A DNA stretch of 64,000 nt from Roseibium suaedae (GCF_900142725.1 NZ_FRBW01000004.1:248001-312000), one strand, 5' to 3'; shown: positions 9,146 to 18,178, counted from the first letter of the stretch. Numbers and translations: made by a program. The notes: a model not told the origin generated them from the sequence alone.

Positions 9146-10189
9146 ATGGCAGACCAAAAGACACCCGCCGGACACAAGGCTGGCGCTGCGCCGCAGGTGA
9201 AGGGTCCTGCGAAACCGAAGCGGAAGAAGCTCCCGGTTCGGCGCGCGCGCAAACCGTCCGAGCCGAAGAGCCGGGAAGATCGTGACAAGCTGCGCCCGCC
9301 TGCGCCGATTGTTCCCCAGCAGTCGGTTGCCGGCCGTGCGCTGACCCTTGTGGTTGCGATCATGAGTTTTCTGGCCTGTCTGACCGTGGGCGGCGTGTCC
9401 GTGGTCTGGGATGCGGCCGATGCCTGGCAGAATGATCTCGTGCGCGAGGTGACGATCCAGATCCGCCCGGCGGAAGGGGTCGACATGCTCCGGGAAATCG
9501 ACAAGGCCATCGCGCTGACCCAGGAATTCCCTGGCATCGGATCGGTCCGGGCCCTGTCGGACCAGGAAACCAAGGAATTGCTGGAGCCCTGGCTCGGCAA
9601 CGGCCTGGACCTCGACACCTTGCCGGTGCCGCGCCTGATCCAGATTAACGTCGATGATCCCTCTGCGTTGAACCTAGAACAATTGCGGGATGCGCTTGCC
9701 AAGCAGGTGAATGGCGCCAGCCTGGATGACCATTCCATCTGGACCTCGCGGCTTTCGGCGATGGCCGGTGCGGTGGTCGTGGGCGGGTTCGGCATCATGA
9801 TCCTTGTGTTCGGCTCCATGGTGCTGAGCGTGATCTTCGCAACCCAGGCCGCCATGGCAGGCAACAAGGATGTTGTCTCGGTTCTGCATTTCGTTGGGGC
9901 AGAAGATGGCTTCATTGCCCGCGAGTTTCAGCGGCACTTCCTGCTCCTGGGGCTGAAGGGCGGTATCTCCGGCGGTGCGGCTGCAACGCTCTCGTTCCTG
10001 CTTCTGGACTTCATGACGCGGGACTCCGGAGCGACGGCAAGCTCGGCGCAATTGTCCGCCCTGTTCGGCTCGGTCTCGGTGTCCTTGCCGGGCTATCTGG
10101 GGGTTATCGGCGTCGTCTTTCTTGTGGCCGTCTTGACAGCTCTGACATCCGGACTTGCGGTGAAGGCACATTTGCGAAAAGTAGACTAG
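9146..10189 (+). CDS. ftsX: Cell-division protein FtsX
   Basis: A 347-residue integral membrane partner of FtsE. A basic, Pro-rich cytoplasmic N-terminus (residues 1-65) precedes the first membrane segment (about 66-90). A periplasmic domain of about 110 residues follows, the part that contacts wall-hydrolase activators in this family. Three more membrane segments lie near residues 207-234, 263-287 and 310-335. The long N-terminal extension is typical of alphaproteobacterial FtsX. It lies 9 bases after ftsE. Confidence 0.93.
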   Translation: MADQKTPAGHKAGAAPQVKGPAKPKRKKLPVRRARKPSEPKSREDRDKLRPPAPIVPQQSVAGRALTLVVAIMSFLACLTVGGVSVVWDAADAWQNDLVREVTIQIRPAEGVDMLREIDKAIALTQEFPGIGSVRALSDQETKELLEPWLGNGLDLDTLPVPRLIQINVDDPSALNLEQLRDALAKQVNGASLDDHSIWTSRLSAMAGAVVVGGFGIMILVFGSMVLSVIFATQAAMAGNKDVVSVLHFVGAEDGFIAREFQRHFLLLGLKGGISGGAAATLSFLLLDFMTRDSGATASSAQLSALFGSVSVSLPGYLGVIGVVFLVAVLTALTSGLAVKAHLRKVD

Positions 10190-10242
10190 AAGAGCAATAA
10201 AACTGCCACCAAATCAGCCGAATCATCTGGCATGATGAGAAT

Positions 10243-10938
10243 ATGACAAGCCTTGAAAAGGATCCGGCCATCGGCGGTGATGGCTGGAGCGATGCAACCG
10301 GAGTGGAAACAGGTCACTCAACAGACAACAAGCGGCGGCTCTTCAGGGGCCGCAACCTGGCCCTGTGCCTTGTGCTTGGCCTTCTGGTTGTCATCGGCGT
10401 GTCCTTTTTCCGTTTTGCCCATCACGTGGCGACGATCCGGACGCCGATGGATCCGCGCGCCGATGCAATCGTGGTTCTGACCGGCGGCACGGACCGGGTC
10501 GAACGAGCCGTTGCCCTGCTTGTCGAAGGGCGGGCAAAGCGTCTCCTGATTTCCGGCGTCCATCCGGGCACCACGCGCAAGCAGCTTGCGTCGCTGACGG
10601 CGGCGGACATGCCCCTGTTCGATTGCTGTATCGACCTCGACCGTCTGGCGATGAATACGGTCGGCAATGCTGCGGAGACTGCGGCCTGGGCCAGGTCGCA
10701 TGAATTCAAGTCCCTGCTGGTGGTGACCAGCGCCTATCATCTTCCCCGTGCTCAGGCCGAATTGCAGGAGGCCTTGCCCGAGGTCGAGCTTCACGCCTAT
10801 CCGGTCTATTCCAGCGGCCTGCACCTGAGAGCCTGGTGGCACAATGGCGGGACAATTCGCCTTCTCATGCGGGAGTATGTGAAGTATACCCTCGCCCGGG
10901 CCAGAATTGTCGTGAACCGGGTATTCGCCACCTCTTGA
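10243..10938 (+). CDS. YdcF-family (DUF218) membrane protein
   Basis: A 231-residue protein with one membrane anchor (about residues 38-60) and a DUF218 domain facing the periplasm. The family motifs are visible: DAIVVLTGG, the RAVALLVEGRAKRLLISG helix-strand, TVGNAAETA and the SAYHLPRA motif. The family includes SanA/ElyC/YdcF proteins linked to envelope integrity, but its chemistry is unsettled. It starts 53 bases after ftsX and is followed by a plsC-like gene, so an envelope operon is plausible. Confidence 0.85.
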   Translation: MTSLEKDPAIGGDGWSDATGVETGHSTDNKRRLFRGRNLALCLVLGLLVVIGVSFFRFAHHVATIRTPMDPRADAIVVLTGGTDRVERAVALLVEGRAKRLLISGVHPGTTRKQLASLTAADMPLFDCCIDLDRLAMNTVGNAAETAAWARSHEFKSLLVVTSAYHLPRAQAELQEALPEVELHAYPVYSSGLHLRAWWHNGGTIRLLMREYVKYTLARARIVVNRVFATS

Positions 10939-11039
10939 TTGAAGCGGTGTCCGGAGAAGACGGACGGCCCGCCCGTCCACCGGAATACGCCGCTGTGCTT
11001 GTTCCACCGCTTCGACACCGTTTCCATCGGTAAGGTCTC

Positions 11040-11804
11040 ATGGTTCTTCTGCGGTCCCTGGTCTTTCACGCTCTGTTCTATTCTCTCACGCTGCTGATGA
11101 TGGTCGTCGTGTCGCCCGTCTTTCTTCTGCCGCGCCGCTGGGGATGGTGGGTTGTGCCGACCTGGTCGCATCTGTGCCTGTTGCTTCTGCGCGTGACCGT
11201 TGGTCTCAAGGTGGAAGTGCGCGGCCGCGAGAACATTCCGCAGGGCGGCTTTATCGTTGCCTCCAAGCACCAGTCCGTCTGGGAAACCTTCGCGCTGATC
11301 CGCGAGTTTCCGGACCCGACCTATATCCTCAAGCGGGAATTGCGCTGGATCCCGATCTTCGGCTGGTACACAGCCAAGTTCCGCCAGATCCCGATCAACC
11401 GGGGCAAGCGGGCAGCTGCACTGGCGGCGCTTCTGATTTCCGCCAAGGAAGCCATTTCCGAAGGCCGGCAGATCCTGATGTTTCCGGAAGGCACCCGCCG
11501 CCCGGCCGGAGGCGAGCCGAGCTACAAGTTCGGTATCGCCCATCTCTACCGGGATTTGAAGTGCCAGGTTCTGCCTGTGGCCCTGAACGCGGGTGTCTAC
11601 TGGCCCCGCAAGTCGCTCAGGCTCTATCCCGGCACGGTCATCGTGGAAATCCTGCCGCCGATCCAGCCGGGTCTGGCGACAAATGTCTTCCATGAAACCA
11701 TGGTCAACATGATCGAGACCGTGTCGGACGCATTGATCGAGGAGGCCCGCAAGGAGCCGTCGCCTTCCCCTGTCCTGGACCGGATCCCGCGCAAAAGCCT
11801 ATGA
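11040..11804 (+). CDS. plsC: 1-acyl-sn-glycerol-3-phosphate acyltransferase (PlsC-like)
   Basis: A 254-residue membrane acyltransferase of usual PlsC length. It transfers a second acyl chain to lysophosphatidate in phospholipid synthesis. An N-terminal hydrophobic stretch covers residues 1-60. The catalytic block is KHQSVWET near residue 80, a His followed five residues later by Glu where most members have Asp. The glycerol-phosphate-binding block is MFPEGTRRP near residue 150. The replacement is conservative, so activity is expected. The gene is downstream of ydcF and ends just before a region with two SOS boxes. Confidence 0.88.
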   Translation: MVLLRSLVFHALFYSLTLLMMVVVSPVFLLPRRWGWWVVPTWSHLCLLLLRVTVGLKVEVRGRENIPQGGFIVASKHQSVWETFALIREFPDPTYILKRELRWIPIFGWYTAKFRQIPINRGKRAAALAALLISAKEAISEGRQILMFPEGTRRPAGGEPSYKFGIAHLYRDLKCQVLPVALNAGVYWPRKSLRLYPGTVIVEILPPIQPGLATNVFHETMVNMIETVSDALIEEARKEPSPSPVLDRIPRKSL

Positions 11805-11843
11805 ATCCGCGCCTATTGACGGATTCTTCGGCGATTCCCATAT

Positions 11844-11858
11844 GAACGTAAGAAGAAC
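11844..11858 (-). promoter_or_regulatory. LexA-type SOS box (first of two)
   Basis: GAAC-N7-GAAC, the reverse complement of the alphaproteobacterial LexA operator GTTC-N7-GTTC. It lies between the plsC stop and the small gene at 11928, 42 bases before a second, oppositely written box. Exact match by eye; binding is inferred. Confidence 0.65.
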
Positions 11859-11899
11859 ATTTTATTGCCGGAAGACGGATTGCGTCGCGGCTACGAAAT

Positions 11900-11914
11900 G
11901 TTCATAGTTTGTTC
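11900..11914 (+). promoter_or_regulatory. LexA-type SOS box (second of two)
   Basis: GTTC-N7-GTTC, an exact match to the alphaproteobacterial LexA consensus, 13 bases before the ATG at 11928. It overlaps a weak possible -10 (CATAGT, 11903-11908) whose -35 (TTGCGT, 11880-11885) is 17 bases upstream, so a bound repressor would block this promoter. Confidence 0.72.
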
Positions 11915-11927
11915 CTATGTTGGCGCC

Positions 11928-12290
11928 ATGACACTCGCGACCGAAATGAACACGACACGGTTTCCCAAGGTGGCAGAGGAGCTTGGGCTTCTCGACCGCT
12001 ACCGCTATTTCGACGGCAAGAGCGGGAAGCGCTATATTTTCACGCGCATGACCGCCTCGGATCTGGCGGATTGCGCTGGTGCCGTGGTGATCATCCCGCC
12101 GTCGGCCAGGCAGGCAGAGACTCAGCTGCCTGTCATCGGAGAAGTGGACCGGGACGGCAAATTCCACGGACTTGGCGCTGCCAGAACCCGTCGCAGGGCA
12201 GGGGAAGTGTTCGTGCATCTTCTGGCCGGATCGGCGAAGGACCGGAAGACCGTCCTTGATGACCTCAAGGCCAGCTTCGGCCTGTCCTGA
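11928..12290 (+). CDS. Small hypothetical protein, candidate SOS-regulon member
   Basis: A 120-residue soluble protein that I do not recognise. It has no membrane segment and no signal peptide. It contains an Asp/Tyr/Arg-rich N-terminus (LLDRYRYFDG), a hydrophobic strand (GAVVIIPPSA) and a basic patch (RTRRRAG) near residue 87. The reading frame runs upstream to 11865, but that part carries the second SOS box, so the ATG at 11928 (or 11946) is preferred. No clear Shine-Dalgarno precedes either ATG. The two LexA boxes in front suggest induction by DNA damage. What it does, for example division arrest or repair, cannot be told from sequence. Confidence 0.7.
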   Translation: MTLATEMNTTRFPKVAEELGLLDRYRYFDGKSGKRYIFTRMTASDLADCAGAVVIIPPSARQAETQLPVIGEVDRDGKFHGLGAARTRRRAGEVFVHLLAGSAKDRKTVLDDLKASFGLS

Positions 12291-12343
12291 GCGGAAAGAC
12301 CTTCAGTCAAACCGCCCCGTTTTCCAGGGCATCCGGCAAAAAC

Positions 12344-12859
12344 TTAGCGCAGCCGTTCCGCCAGCCAGGACACGTTATGATCCTTGATGCCGAGATCCCT
12401 GAGATGGGACGCGGTGTTGAGCACATATTCCGGGTTCTTGCCGGATTGTCCGGCAGCATCGCCCACGATCTCCAGCTGCCTGTCCAGAGGCAGAGCGCCG
12501 GCATATTGCGGATGGGCGCGGTCGACCACATAGGTCAGGGCTTCCGCCGTGTCTCCGGATTGAAGCCTTATTTTCCTCCACGTTTCCAGATAGACCATCG
12601 TCACCTGTTCGCGGGCCCGCAGATAATTCACCGTCTGCTCCCGCAGGGAACCGGACACGCGCCAGGCCATGCCACGGCAGGCGCCGCCCCGGTCCAGCCC
12701 AAAGACGAGACCCGGCCGCTCCTGCGTCCCGCGGTGAACCCAGGAGTAGACGCACAAGGACCGGTGCGCGCCGCGCAGCAAGGCAGGTTGTCCCCCTTGA
12801 TGCTCGAAGCCGGGGTTCCACATCAAAGAGCCGTAGCCAAATACCCAGAAATCACTCAT
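12344..12859 (-). CDS. ChaC-like gamma-glutamylcyclotransferase
   Basis: A 171-residue protein of the ChaC/GGCT fold. The phosphate-loop-like motif VFGYGSLMW is at residues 5-13, and YLRAREQV carries the conserved catalytic Glu of ChaC proteins. These enzymes release 5-oxoproline from glutathione or related gamma-glutamyl compounds in the cytoplasm. The frame runs upstream into the divergent gene. The ATG at 12859 puts the motif at the usual distance from the N-terminus. It converges on the SOS-box gene and is divergent from the DUF2125 gene. Confidence 0.88.
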   Translation of the reverse strand: MSDFWVFGYGSLMWNPGFEHQGGQPALLRGAHRSLCVYSWVHRGTQERPGLVFGLDRGGACRGMAWRVSGSLREQTVNYLRAREQVTMVYLETWRKIRLQSGDTAEALTYVVDRAHPQYAGALPLDRQLEIVGDAAGQSGKNPEYVLNTASHLRDLGIKDHNVSWLAERLR

Positions 12860-12975
12860 ATCGGTCCCGATCACGGTTGCCCCTGCCAGATAGCAATGGT
12901 GCAGCAGCGTTGCAATGGATCGATTGACCTGCTCCTTCTCCGGATCCGGGAAGGATTTTTCCTTGAGCGAAGGAC

Positions 12976-14007
12976 ATGACATTGGACAAGGCAGAAAAAC
13001 CGCGCTCGAACTTCAAATATATCGCCCTTGGTGGCACCGTCTTCGCGGTGATGGCTCTTTGGTCCGGCGGCTGGTTCTTGCTCAAGGACAGACTGCAGGA
13101 TGAGATCGGCAATCGTCTTGCCGCCATGTCGGACAGGGGCATTCAGGCGAGCTGCCGGGACCTGTCGATTGCCGGATTTCCCTTTCGCTTCGAAGTGTCC
13201 TGCGCGCCCTTCCTGATGGACACGGCCACAGGTCTCAGCCTGTCCCTGCCGGGTCTGCGCACCGTCGCTCTGGTCTATAATCCCTGGCATGTCATTCTTG
13301 AGGCCAAAGGTCCCGGGCATTTTTCCTCGCTTCCTCTGGAGCTGGAGGGAAATGGCTCCTGGAAGACCGGCCGTGCCAGCGCGCGCTATTCCTTTTCGGC
13401 GCTGAAGGCTGCTGACTTTTCCTTCGAAAATCCGTCCTGGTCGGTGGATGGCGATGGGTTCGTGTCCGAGGTCTCCGCCGAACAGCTTGAGTTTCACCTG
13501 CGCGAGGTCTCCGGCGAGGCAGGGGACGTGGAAGCTTTCCTGAGCCTTGATCAGGCGACGTCACCGCTGGCGCCGTTCCTGCCAGCTCCGGTAGACCTGA
13601 AAGTTCATGCCTCCATTCCGGGCGGCGCATCGCTTATGGCGGGACAGCCATTGTCGTTGACAGCGTCGGAATGGAAAGTTCCGGTGAAACTGCACCAGTT
13701 CCACATCAGCTCCGGGTCCCTGGAGGTGAAGGCAACCGGGGATGTGACGATGGACACTGATGGCTTCCTGACCGGAGCGCTTCAGGTGGAGCTGACGGAC
13801 ATTGACGGCATGGCAGCGCTGGCGGCCAGCCTGGTCCCGGAGGGATCGTCCACCGCTTCCACGATCAAGGGGGCGGCCACGGCCTTTGGCCATGCGCAGA
13901 AACAGGAAAACGGCAAGCAGGTCGTCCTGCTGCCGTTGACCTTGAACAAGAGCCGGGTGAGCATTGGCCTCATCCCGCTCGGGACCTTGCCGCCGCTCCG
14001 GCCATAG
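12976..14007 (+). CDS. DUF2125 domain protein
   Basis: A 343-residue protein with one N-terminal membrane anchor (about residues 15-36) and a long, beta-rich exported region. The conserved SIAGFPFRFEVSC near residue 58 is typical of DUF2125 proteins of Rhizobiales. Their function is unknown and a periplasmic or envelope place is likely. The gene is divergent from the ChaC-like gene, and its 3' end faces a GNAT gene. Confidence 0.82.
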   Translation: MTLDKAEKPRSNFKYIALGGTVFAVMALWSGGWFLLKDRLQDEIGNRLAAMSDRGIQASCRDLSIAGFPFRFEVSCAPFLMDTATGLSLSLPGLRTVALVYNPWHVILEAKGPGHFSSLPLELEGNGSWKTGRASARYSFSALKAADFSFENPSWSVDGDGFVSEVSAEQLEFHLREVSGEAGDVEAFLSLDQATSPLAPFLPAPVDLKVHASIPGGASLMAGQPLSLTASEWKVPVKLHQFHISSGSLEVKATGDVTMDTDGFLTGALQVELTDIDGMAALAASLVPEGSSTASTIKGAATAFGHAQKQENGKQVVLLPLTLNKSRVSIGLIPLGTLPPLRP

Positions 14008-14022
14008 AAGGGGCGGCGAGGC

Positions 14023-14484
14023 TTATTCGCCCGCGGCGCGGTCGATCCGGATGATGAAGCTCTTGGCCTGATCCGGTTCGGCAATCTTCTCATAAAGGGC
14101 GACAGCGGGCGCATTCTTGCCCGGTACCAGCCAACGCAGATGCAGCCAGCCGCGGCGCTTGCCTTCCGTTTCCAGGGATTCGATCAGCTTGCGGCCGATC
14201 CCCTGATTGCGGAAGGTTGGCAGCACGTAAATGTCTTCCAACTGGCCGATCCGCAGTCCGGTGATCAGTTCCGGCAGGTCGAAATAGACCGCGAAGCCGA
14301 CGAGCTGAGCGCCCTGGAAGGCGCCAACGACTTCTGCCGCACGGTCGGCCAGGATCTTTTCTGCGTAATATTCGTCTGGACGGCGCGGCGCACCCCGCTT
14401 CAGCGCCTGGGCGTTTTCCGCGATCAGCGGCGCGAGCTTGTGGGCGTCTGCCTGAACAAGGGTCTTGATTTCCGTGTTGCTCAT
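14023..14484 (-). CDS. GNAT-family N-acetyltransferase
   Basis: A 153-residue GNAT protein. The acetyl-CoA loop is FRNQGIGRKLIESL (the R/Q-x-x-G-x-G/A pattern) near residues 97-110. An upstream beta strand ends in LEDIYVLP and a C-terminal stretch has the alkyl-binding Tyr of VALYEKIA. The substrate cannot be read. The ATG at 14484 was chosen because GGAG lies 5 bases upstream and the frame before it looks like a promoter region. The gene is divergent from the CoA-ester lyase gene. Confidence 0.88.
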   Translation of the reverse strand: MSNTEIKTLVQADAHKLAPLIAENAQALKRGAPRRPDEYYAEKILADRAAEVVGAFQGAQLVGFAVYFDLPELITGLRIGQLEDIYVLPTFRNQGIGRKLIESLETEGKRRGWLHLRWLVPGKNAPAVALYEKIAEPDQAKSFIIRIDRAAGE

Positions 14485-14776
14485 GGGATCTCCGGAGCCT
14501 GTCGGTTCGAGTTTCTGCCTGCAAGTTGTCCAGAATCTTGCCTGACAATCAAGCACCTGCATGGCGAGTACCCTGGAAGATTTGTCGCAGCCCGGGAAAC
14601 TGCGAGGGATCGCGAGGTACTTTTCTCTGGTTCACGAGGGCTTTGCCGCCATTCTTCCGGTTCAGACCGCCAAAGGTTCGGAAAACGCCCTGAGCCGAAA
14701 GGCGAAGTGGAAATTGCGCGCGTGCGGCATTAGCTTGCTGCGGAGCAACATGATGCCCGCGGGGGAAAGTTTCGCC

Positions 14777-15661
14777 ATGACCCAACAGTTCAAGCCACGC
14801 CGTTCTGCCCTTTACATGCCGGGATCCAACGCCCGCGCCCTGGAAAAGGCCCAGACGCTCGATGTGGATTGCCTGATCCTCGATCTTGAGGACGCCGTTG
14901 CGCTGGATTCCAAGGAGATCGCCCGGCAGCAGATCGTCTCGGCCGTCGCGTCGGGGGGCTATGGCGAGCGGGAAGTGGTCATCCGCATCAATGGGCTTGA
15001 TACCCCCTGGGGTGAAGCGGATCTCATCGCTGCTGCGAACTGTGGCCCGGACGCAATCCTGGTGCCCAAGGTGGATGGCCCGGCTGATCTGGAAAAGGTG
15101 GCGCACAAGCTGGTGCTTGCCGGTGCGCCGGCCAGCGTCAAGGTCTGGGCGATGATGGAAACGCCTCTGGCCATGCTCAACGCTGCTGCCATTGGCGCCT
15201 GTGGCCGGGATCCGGAAGTGCGGCTTTCCTGCTTCGTCATGGGCACCAATGATCTGGCCAAGGAAACCCGCGCGAAGCTCAATCCCGGCCGCTCGGTGAT
15301 GATGCCGTGGCTGATGACCTGCGTCGCGGCTGCGCGGGCCGGTGGCATCGATATTCTTGATGGCGTCTACAATGCCTTCAACGATGAGGAGGGATTTGCC
15401 GCCGAATGTGCGCAAGGGGTCGAGATGGGCATGGATGGCAAGACCCTGATCCATCCGAAGCAGATCGGGCCGTGCCATGCCGCCTTCAGCCCGTCCGGGG
15501 AGGAGGTCGCCTGGGCACGCAAGATCAACGGCCTGTTCCAGCTTCCGGAAAATGCCAGCAAGGGCGCAATCCAGGTAGACGGAAAGATGGTGGAACGGCT
15601 ACATGCGGATATGGGGCTGCGCACGATTGCGATCGCGGATGCCATTGCAGCCCGGATTTGA
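14777..15661 (+). CDS. HpcH/HpaI-family CoA-ester lyase (CitE-like)
   Basis: A 294-residue TIM-barrel lyase of the CitE/malyl-CoA lyase family, near the usual 280-320 residues. Family marks are RSALYMPG at the start, the metal-binding region DLEDAV near residue 40, AMMETP with a Glu near residue 130, GTNDLAKE near residue 158 and the C-terminal GKTLIHPKQI. Members cleave malyl-CoA, citramalyl-CoA or similar esters. Which one is open, and a thioesterase role is possible in some relatives. The ATG at 14777 follows GGGGGAA at good spacing. It is followed by a small DUF1737 gene, probably co-transcribed. Confidence 0.88.
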   Translation: MTQQFKPRRSALYMPGSNARALEKAQTLDVDCLILDLEDAVALDSKEIARQQIVSAVASGGYGEREVVIRINGLDTPWGEADLIAAANCGPDAILVPKVDGPADLEKVAHKLVLAGAPASVKVWAMMETPLAMLNAAAIGACGRDPEVRLSCFVMGTNDLAKETRAKLNPGRSVMMPWLMTCVAAARAGGIDILDGVYNAFNDEEGFAAECAQGVEMGMDGKTLIHPKQIGPCHAAFSPSGEEVAWARKINGLFQLPENASKGAIQVDGKMVERLHADMGLRTIAIADAIAARI

Positions 15662-15672
15662 AGGTTCTTGCC

Positions 15673-15879
15673 ATGAAACTGTTTCGCTTCATCACCGGTC
15701 CGGACGACAGCGAGTTCTGTCACCGGGTGACCCAGGCCCTCAACAAGGGCTGGCAGCTGTCCGGTTCCCCGTCTCTGACCTTTGACGCCGTCCGTGGTCT
15801 CACCATCTGCGGTCAGGCCGTGACCAAGGAAGTGCCCGGCGAGGAATATTCCCGCGATATCAAGCTGGGCGATTACTGA
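15673..15879 (+). CDS. DUF1737 small protein
   Basis: A 68-residue protein with the DUF1737 pattern. A strand-forming start, MKLFRFITG, is followed by FCHRVTQALNKGWQLSGSPS, the N-LN-GW-L-G-P signature, and an end rich in Glu and Asp. The function is unknown. It starts 11 bases after the CoA-ester lyase and ends before a strong bidirectional terminator. Confidence 0.85.
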   Translation: MKLFRFITGPDDSEFCHRVTQALNKGWQLSGSPSLTFDAVRGLTICGQAVTKEVPGEEYSRDIKLGDY

Positions 15880-15926
15880 GAGCGGCGCGGCCAGGCTGTG
15901 CCGAGGCCCGGAATGAGAAGAACGGA

Positions 15927-15960
15927 AAACGCCCGGACCACTGGTCCGGGCGTTTTTGTT
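15927..15960. terminator. Bidirectional intrinsic terminator
   Basis: A 13-base-pair hairpin (AACGCCCGGACCA / TGGTCCGGGCGTT), followed by T5GTTT on the plus strand and by an A-rich 5' side that serves the minus strand. It separates the DUF1737 gene from the convergent DUF1513 gene. Confidence 0.9.
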
Positions 15961-17112
15961 TCAAAGCGCGAACATGTGATTGTCGAAGGACATGCCCGGA
16001 ACCTGCGCCAGAACATCAGGAACCGCTTCCGGTTCCTCCAGATAGCGCAGGCCGCCAAGGCCGTCCGAAATCAGGAAGGCACTGCCGTCGATCGGTGCGA
16101 GGCCGCAGCCGTCGATGACCGCCTTGGCACCCAGCAGCTCGCCGGTGGAGGCTGACCAGAACATCACCTGTCCCCCGCGCGGTGCGGAGGTCGCGACCAC
16201 ATCCCCGGTCCGGTTGGCAACAACGGAGCCGATATAGCTCTGCAGACCGCTGGCGAGTTGATCCGGGATCTCGGTCAGAACAGGACCTGTGTCCTGTGTC
16301 ATACGGGCGACGAGCGGCGGCATTTGCTGCAGGTCGCCTTCAAACTGCCCGCCGACCCAGACCTGCCCCTTGCCATCCAGAGCCATGTGGCGCAGGGACA
16401 GTTTGTGCAGGTCCCTGGACAGCCGGTGCTGGGTCAGGACATCGCCAGAGTTGAGGTCCAGATAGGCGACCGACGGGTCCATGGACTCGATATTGAGCTT
16501 TTCTCGTGGCTGGCCCGGATCAGTCTGGATGCCGCCATTGGCGATAACCATCGTCTTGCTGTCCGGCATCAGAAGGAGATCGTGGGGACCGATGCCGCCG
16601 GTTTCGATCTCGCCGATCCGCTGCGCGCCGGTGCCGCTGACATCATAGACGCCAAGCACGCCGCGGACGCGCTCATAGTCATTCTCGACCGCATAGACCA
16701 GGCGCCCATCTGCGGAAAAGCAGCCGTGACCATAGAAGTGGCGGCCAGGTTCGGACGCAATGACCAGCGGTTCCTTGCTGTCATAGGGATCGATCAGCAT
16801 GGCGAAGGTGCCGGGACGGCGGGCAAAGGCCATGATCTTGCGGCCATCTGGAGAAACGGCCATGCCATGACCGCGATCCGGCAGGCCGACCTCGGCCAGA
16901 ATCTGCCCGGCATCATCCAGGATGGCGAGCGCGTAGCTGCCATTCGCCCGCTTGCAGGCCGTGGCAAACAGAGGGGCCTCGATTTCGCCGATCAGGCCTT
17001 CCGCCAGAGCCGGGCCATTCCAGCCTGATCCGGCCAGAACAGCGGCCCCGCCAAGGCCAGCGAGAAACGAGCGGCGGTTGATGGCGGTCCTTTTAGTCGC
17101 CGTCCAGAGCAT
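15961..17112 (-). CDS. DUF1513 protein, Tat-exported
   Basis: A 383-residue protein with a twin-arginine signal (NRRSFLAGLGG near residue 12), so it is probably exported folded to the periplasm. The rest reads as a beta-propeller-like series of blades, with repeated G-H-G and D-G-R motifs, in the DUF1513 family. It is the last gene of the imelysin/di-heme operon, overlapping the preceding gene by 20 bases. DUF1513, imelysin and di-heme proteins occur together in iron-related loci of proteobacteria. A direct role in iron handling is inferred from that context only. Confidence 0.85.
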   Translation of the reverse strand: MLWTATKRTAINRRSFLAGLGGAAVLAGSGWNGPALAEGLIGEIEAPLFATACKRANGSYALAILDDAGQILAEVGLPDRGHGMAVSPDGRKIMAFARRPGTFAMLIDPYDSKEPLVIASEPGRHFYGHGCFSADGRLVYAVENDYERVRGVLGVYDVSGTGAQRIGEIETGGIGPHDLLLMPDSKTMVIANGGIQTDPGQPREKLNIESMDPSVAYLDLNSGDVLTQHRLSRDLHKLSLRHMALDGKGQVWVGGQFEGDLQQMPPLVARMTQDTGPVLTEIPDQLASGLQSYIGSVVANRTGDVVATSAPRGGQVMFWSASTGELLGAKAVIDGCGLAPIDGSAFLISDGLGGLRYLEEPEAVPDVLAQVPGMSFDNHMFAL

Positions 17113-18178
17113 TGAAGCCTCCTGAAAGTCCCAGCCCCCCGGCCAGATTGAGTGCCATCGTGTCGCGCAGGCTGTTGACCTGAATGGCGACCAGATTGAG
17201 CTTGTCGTAGGTCGCGCCCGCGTCCATCGTCTGGCGCAACGGCCCCTTCAAGGAGCGCAGAGTTTTCGCGGCATTGCCGAATTCGAAATTGAGTGACCCG
17301 GGAATCCAGGCTGCATCGCTGCCGAGATTGGGTTCGAACTTGGCAGCGTTCATCGCGTCCCTTATGCCCTCAAGCTCTGCGGCCATGTAGGCGGATGCAT
17401 TGCTGGAGCGGGAAAAGGGCAGCTTGTTGGGCTTGGCCTTGTCCTTGCCAGTGCCAAGAGCGGGCAGGAGTTCCTGATCCTTGATCACGATGAGACCGGT
17501 TACCTGGGCGTTGAAGATGGTCTCGATCGCTTCCTTGGAGGAGTGGAACTGATCGTTTCCCGCATCTGCGGTAAGAAGCAGCGCGCTGTAACCCTTCGGA
17601 TCCTGCCATTCGGCGGCGATCTCTCCGGCTATCGAGGCGACATTGCGCGTGATGGCGCTTGCGTAGGCGCAGAGGGCTTCCTTGTCGTCGCCAGCGCCCA
17701 GGGTCAGGTTGCTGTCGCTGTCAAAGGCAATCAGCTGGAGGGCGGTCAGGCCCTGTAGTGCCACGCTCTTGCCGGCAAGCGCTGCGGGATCTCCAAGGGT
17801 GCCGTCCTGATCGGTCAGGGCCTTGCGGATCTGGCGCTGGGCGATGTTGCGGGCATCGGGAAGGAAGGCGAGCCGTTCCAGCCGGTGATCGGAAATCAGC
17901 GGCCCGAAGCGCAGGAAGGTGATGTTGCCAAGGGCCTCAAGGGTCTTGGTGTAACTCGCTGCAAAGGCCTCACGGGTCTGATCGGAAGGCGCAGAGCAAA
18001 GGGCCTCGGCTGCAGGTGGAAGAGTTGCCGAGGTCTCGGCAAAGGCTTGAGTGGCGGGCCGGATATAGGTTTCCAGCACCCGTTTCACATGCGGACTGAA
18101 ATCTGCAGCCTGTCCCGGCGGAGCTTGCAGGGCGACGGCTGTGGTGACCGCGAGGGCTGCGAACAGGGTGAGGCGCAT
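17093..18178 (-). CDS. Imelysin-family periplasmic protein (second copy)
   Basis: A 361-residue protein with a Sec signal peptide (residues 1-24, ending QAA) and an imelysin-like helical domain. Imelysins (IrpA, EfeO-like M75) are periplasmic or surface proteins tied to iron uptake. The family motif GxHxxE appears here as GLTALQ, so the His and the Glu are both missing, and any metal site must differ from that of the first copy at 19831. The ATG at 18178 overlaps the upstream stop in TAATG, which shows coupling. Confidence 0.82.
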   Translation of the reverse strand: MRLTLFAALAVTTAVALQAPPGQAADFSPHVKRVLETYIRPATQAFAETSATLPPAAEALCSAPSDQTREAFAASYTKTLEALGNITFLRFGPLISDHRLERLAFLPDARNIAQRQIRKALTDQDGTLGDPAALAGKSVALQGLTALQLIAFDSDSNLTLGAGDDKEALCAYASAITRNVASIAGEIAAEWQDPKGYSALLLTADAGNDQFHSSKEAIETIFNAQVTGLIVIKDQELLPALGTGKDKAKPNKLPFSRSSNASAYMAAELEGIRDAMNAAKFEPNLGSDAAWIPGSLNFEFGNAAKTLRSLKGPLRQTMDAGATYDKLNLVAIQVNSLRDTMALNLAGGLGLSGGFNALDGD

